NCBI RefSeq assembly: GCF_018863195.1 | Contig: NZ_JAHKRT010000002.1 | Span: forward strand, 310,001 to 374,000 | Origin: Sphingomonas quercus | Lineage (GTDB): Bacteria; Pseudomonadota; Alphaproteobacteria; Sphingomonadales; Sphingomonadaceae | Direction of reading: 5' to 3' | Length of the DNA stretch: 64,000 bases | In this document: positions 61,508 to 64,000 of the stretch, one piece after another | Layout: every line of letters starts with the position of its first letter | How positions within the stretch are numbered: position 1 is the stretch's first letter | Program-made: the position numbers and the translations under genes | Notes under the pieces: generated by a model | What the model was told of the DNA's origin: nothing | What the model saw: only the letters and a program-made list of their open reading frames with translations | Databases searched by the model: none

Positions 61508-62059
61508 ATGGGCGCGCGCCGTGTCGGACTTTCCGCGATGATGCGTCGGATCGGGCTGGCGATCGGGCTGGCGCTGCTCAGCCCGTCCCTGCTGGCGACC
61601 ACCGGCAGCCAGTCCGGCAATTTCGAGATGCGCGTGCTCGCCGCGCATAACCGGGAGCGCGCCGGCATGGGCATCGCGCCGATGCGCTGGAACGAGGCGC
61701 TGGCCAGGGACGCCGCCATATGGGGCGAGCACCTCGCCCGCGTCGGCTATCTCGTCCATTCGTCCACCGACCCGCGCGATCCCGATCCGCAGGGCGAGAA
61801 TCTGTGGGCGGGCACACGCGGCTATTACAGCCTCGAATCGATGGTCGGCCTGTGGGTCGCGGAGAAGAAGAATTTCCGCCCCGGCCTGTTTCCGGCCAAC
61901 AGCCGCACCGGCGATCTCGAGGATGTCGGCCATTACACCCAGGTGGTGTGGCGCTCGTCCGGCGAGGTTGGCTGCGCCCTGGTGCGCGGCCGGCACGACG
62001 ACTTCTTCGTCTGCCGCTACGCGGAGGGCGGCAACGTCATCGGCGAATGGCCGTTCTGA
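61508..62059 (+). CDS. Secreted CAP/SCP-domain protein
   Basis: The 183-residue precursor has a signal peptide (VGLSAMMRRIGLAIGLALLSPSLLATTG) and then one CAP domain: MRVLAAHNRERAGMGIAPMRWNEALARDAAIWGEHLARVGYLVHSS, GENLWAG, GHYTQVVWRSSGEVGCAL and VCRYAEGGNVIGEWPF. GHYTQVVW and the YAEGGNxxGEWP ending are the two CAP signatures; His in AAHN, Glu in GEN and His in GHY are the usual cavity residues. Function of bacterial CAP proteins is not established. The ATG at 61508 has GGAG 9 nt upstream; ATGs at 61538 and 61541 would also leave a signal peptide. Confidence 0.88.
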   Translation: MGARRVGLSAMMRRIGLAIGLALLSPSLLATTGSQSGNFEMRVLAAHNRERAGMGIAPMRWNEALARDAAIWGEHLARVGYLVHSSTDPRDPDPQGENLWAGTRGYYSLESMVGLWVAEKKNFRPGLFPANSRTGDLEDVGHYTQVVWRSSGEVGCALVRGRHDDFFVCRYAEGGNVIGEWPF

Positions 62060-62469
62060 TCGTGCGGGACCCGGCCGGGGCCGCAACACCTTCGGCATTT
62101 CTGCCGTATCACCGATAGAACCGCTTCGGATCGATTCGCCGCGGGCGCTGCGCGCCGTCGCCGGTTCGCGGCGCACTGCAGCGCGGCGGGATTTTCGCTA
62201 ACCATCTTTATATCTGTCAAAAATTCCCCGGTCGGGCTATCGGGGGGCAGGCATGTTGCAATCCGGTCCCGGACTCCAGGAAAGCGGCGAACCGAGTCAA
62301 AATTCGCTGCTTCCCGACATTTCGTCATGCTAACGGGCGGGTGTTCGGGGATCGGGGGGCCGGGTAGCGGCAAGCCGGTATGATCGCGGTAACTGCGTCT
62401 TCAGTTTTGGCGGTCATAGTGACGGTTTAGGCGATTGGTCAGCCTGGGGTTTCGGGGAAATCTGGTAAG
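62060..62469. promoter_or_regulatory. 410-bp intergenic region upstream of the PEPxxWA protein gene
   Basis: No gene is supported here. The first half is GC-rich with several short CGCCGC/GCGGCG repeats that could fold. An AT-rich patch at about 62195-62230 (CTAACCATCTTTATATCTGTC) looks like the best place for a promoter. A second less GC-rich patch runs from about 62395 to 62440. GGTAAG precedes the ATG of the next gene. Confidence 0.4.
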
Positions 62470-62985
62470 ATGATCAAGACTATTGCCGCATCGCAAGGGG
62501 CGAAGCTGGTTGCGGCCTGCGTCTGCCCCGTGGCGGGAAGCGTTGCCGTCACGATGGCCGTGCCGCAGGTCCGCGAGGCCGTGCACCGGGCGACGACGCC
62601 GCGCGCTTATGCGCTGCCCAAGACCCGCGTCCGCCAGCCGGACGCGCCCTCCGCCGCTCCGGTGCAGACGGCCATGGCCGCGCCGCCATGCGAGCCGGTG
62701 CTGACCGCGGCCGCGCTCAACAATCCGGCGACCCCGCTCGCCTTCGAGACGCCGAGCCTCGGCCGGATGAGCGATCTGCCGCAGCTGGCCAGTCGCGCGC
62801 CGCTTCCGGTCGGCGGCGGCAGCGGTGTGCCGTTCCTCGTCACGCCCCCCGGCGGCCCGGTGTTTCCCGGCGTTCCCGAGCCCACCGCGTGGGTGCAGAT
62901 GCTGGTCGGCTTCGGGCTGATCGGCGGCGCGGCGCGTTATGCGCTTCGTCAGCCCGCGCTGAAGGCGGCCCCGCCGGAGGCGTGA
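62470..62985 (+). CDS. PEPxxWA-CTERM domain protein (exosortase substrate)
   Basis: The 171-residue protein ends with the sphingomonad sorting signal VPEPTAWVQMLVGFGLIGGAAR: the PEP motif at residues 136-138, Trp141, then a hydrophobic helix and Arg. The body is low-complexity, Pro/Ala-rich, with no recognised domain. The N-terminus (AASQGAKLVAACVCPVAGSVAVTMAV) is a hydrophobic helix with two Cys that could serve as signal or anchor. About 15 residues follow the basic end of the sorting helix, longer than the usual short Arg tail. It is the only such substrate visible in the window and would be cleaved by the exosortase encoded at 25925-26854. Confidence 0.85.
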   Translation: MIKTIAASQGAKLVAACVCPVAGSVAVTMAVPQVREAVHRATTPRAYALPKTRVRQPDAPSAAPVQTAMAAPPCEPVLTAAALNNPATPLAFETPSLGRMSDLPQLASRAPLPVGGGSGVPFLVTPPGGPVFPGVPEPTAWVQMLVGFGLIGGAARYALRQPALKAAPPEA

Positions 62986-62991
62986 TCCGCC

Positions 62992-63012
62992 CTGCGGCGG
63001 GTTTCGCCGCAG
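62992..63012. terminator. Possible hairpin terminator
   Basis: CTGCGGCG (62992-62999) and CGCCGCAG (63005-63012) form a perfect 8-bp stem with a 5-nt loop, 7 nt after the PEPxxWA gene stop. There is no T-tract, so efficient intrinsic termination is uncertain. Confidence 0.4.
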
Positions 63013-63077
63013 CGCAATGGACCTTGCCGTCGCCCGCGCCTAGAGACGGGCCGTTCACAGGCGTGGGGTGAATTGCG

Positions 63078-64000
63078 ATGTGCGGAATCATTGGGATTGT
63101 CGGTGACGATGATGTGACGCCCCGTCTTCTCGACGGGCTGCGGCGGCTGGAATATCGTGGCTATGATTCCGCCGGCATCGCCACCGATCATGACGGCGTG
63201 ATCGATCGTCGGCGCGCCGCCGGCAAGCTCGACAATCTCGCCCGCGTGCTGGCCGCCGAGCCGTTGCCCGGCAAGACCGGCATCGCCCATACCCGCTGGG
63301 CGACCCATGGCGCGCCGACCGAGGACAATGCCCACCCTCACGCCACCGGCGAGGTGGCTGTCGTCCACAATGGCATCATCGAGAATTTCAAGCCGCTGCG
63401 CGACGAACTGATCGCCCGCGGTCGGCTGTTCACCAGCCAGACCGACACCGAGGTGGTCGCCCATCTCATCTCCGAGCAGGTCGAGGCGGGGGTCGACCCG
63501 GTGGAGGCGGTTCGCCTCACCCTCAAGCGGCTGCACGGCGCCTTCGCGCTTGCCATCCTGTTCCGCTCGCGGCCCGATCTGCTGATCGGCGCGCGGCTCG
63601 GCTCGCCGCTGGTCGTGGGGCATGGCGACGGAGAGACCTATCTCGGCTCGGACGCACTCGCGCTCGCGCCGCTCACCCAGCGCATCGCCTATCTGGAGGA
63701 AGGCGACTGGGTGGTCGCCACCCGCGACGGCGTGCAGGTCTATGACCGCGACGACCAGCCTGTGGAGCGGGCCGTCACCATTTCCGGCGCGTCGGGCGCG
63801 ATGATCTCCAAGGGCAATCATCGCCACTACATGCTGAAGGAGATTTACGAGCAGCCGATCGTCGTCGCCCAGACGCTGCGCTCCTATGTGCGTCGGCTGG
63901 AAGGCGAGATCGCCATGCCCGCCGCCGATTTCGACCTGACCGCCGTCAACCGGGTGACGATCGTCGCGTGCGGCACCAGCTTCTATGCCGGCATGGTCGC
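63078..64000 (+). CDS. glmS: Glutamine-fructose-6-phosphate aminotransferase (5' part, cut by window edge)
   Basis: This is the first 307 of about 607 residues. Cys2 of MCGIIGIVGDD is the glutaminase nucleophile; LEYRGYDSAGIA, HTRWATHGAPTEDNAHPH, VVHNGIIENF and QTDTEVVAHLI follow in order in the glutaminase domain. A linker with ISKGNHRHYMLKEIYEQP leads into the first SIS domain, reaching VACGTSFYAGMV at the edge. The enzyme makes glucosamine-6-phosphate for UDP-GlcNAc, needed for peptidoglycan, LPS and possibly surface polymers. It is undamaged as far as visible. Confidence 0.97.
   Translation, partial: MCGIIGIVGDDDVTPRLLDGLRRLEYRGYDSAGIATDHDGVIDRRRAAGKLDNLARVLAAEPLPGKTGIAHTRWATHGAPTEDNAHPHATGEVAVVHNGIIENFKPLRDELIARGRLFTSQTDTEVVAHLISEQVEAGVDPVEAVRLTLKRLHGAFALAILFRSRPDLLIGARLGSPLVVGHGDGETYLGSDALALAPLTQRIAYLEEGDWVVATRDGVQVYDRDDQPVERAVTISGASGAMISKGNHRHYMLKEIYEQPIVVAQTLRSYVRRLEGEIAMPAADFDLTAVNRVTIVACGTSFYAGMV

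Overview
The window is a 64 kb, GC-rich chromosomal segment almost entirely devoted to making and exporting cell-surface polysaccharide. Codon use, the PEPxxWA-type sorting signal (62470-62985), the XrtV-like exosortase with its small partner protein, and the mix of rhizobial/sphingan-type export genes all point to an alphaproteobacterium of the Sphingomonadaceae. This assignment comes from recognising protein families, not from a database search.

Layout. (A) 1-3.3 kb: a gene fragment at the edge, then a minus-strand operon of UDP-glucuronate 4-epimerase, a TRIC/UPF0126 channel and a CAP10-type glycosyltransferase. (B) 3.5-17.7 kb: an ABC-transporter (group 2 / Kps-type) capsule locus with KpsC-like, KpsS, KpsM, KpsE, KpsD-type OPX and KpsT proteins, Kdo activation enzymes KpsF and KpsU, three GT4 glycosyltransferases, an FkbM methyltransferase and a PhyH dioxygenase. 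(C) 17.9-21.4 kb: rmlCBDA for dTDP-L-rhamnose. (D) 21.5-25.7 kb: galE, a polyprenyl-phosphate GT2, a methyltransferase and a GT4. (E) 25.9-27.6 kb: exosortase and EpsI. (F) 27.6-36.6 kb: a set resembling actinobacterial decaprenyl-phosphoryl-arabinose synthesis: DprE2-like SDR, DprE1-like FAD oxidase, a HAD-UbiA fusion and a GtrA flippase, with a second flavoprotein, a methyltransferase and two paralogous polytopic proteins that may be GT-C transferases. (G) 36.6-42.4 kb: TPR lipoprotein, short OPX protein, outer-membrane barrel, Wzz/GumC-type PCP and a BY-kinase. (H) 42.4-55.9 kb: five further glycosyltransferases plus a Caps_synth-type transferase, an acetyltransferase, a secreted glycoside hydrolase-like protein, Wzy, Wzx, the XrtV accessory protein and a WcaJ-type initiating transferase. 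(I) 56-61 kb: UDP-glucose dehydrogenase and an AtrD/AtrB-like type I secretion pair. (J) 61.5-64 kb: a CAP-domain secreted protein, a PEPxxWA-CTERM substrate and the start of glmS.

How it fits together. Two export routes sit side by side: a Kdo-primed, ABC-dependent capsule (B) and a Wzx/Wzy-dependent exopolysaccharide (G+H). They can share nucleotide sugars made here: UDP-GlcA, UDP-GalA, UDP-Gal, dTDP-Rha, CMP-Kdo and, through GlmS, the UDP-GlcNAc precursor. Region F probably makes a polyprenyl-phosphate-linked pentofuranose, flips it and adds it to a glycan in the periplasm. That is the most unusual system in the window. Most genes are packed with 4-nt start/stop overlaps, so translational coupling is common. 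Several starts appear to be TTG. No tRNA, rRNA, CRISPR array, insertion sequence or phage gene was seen.
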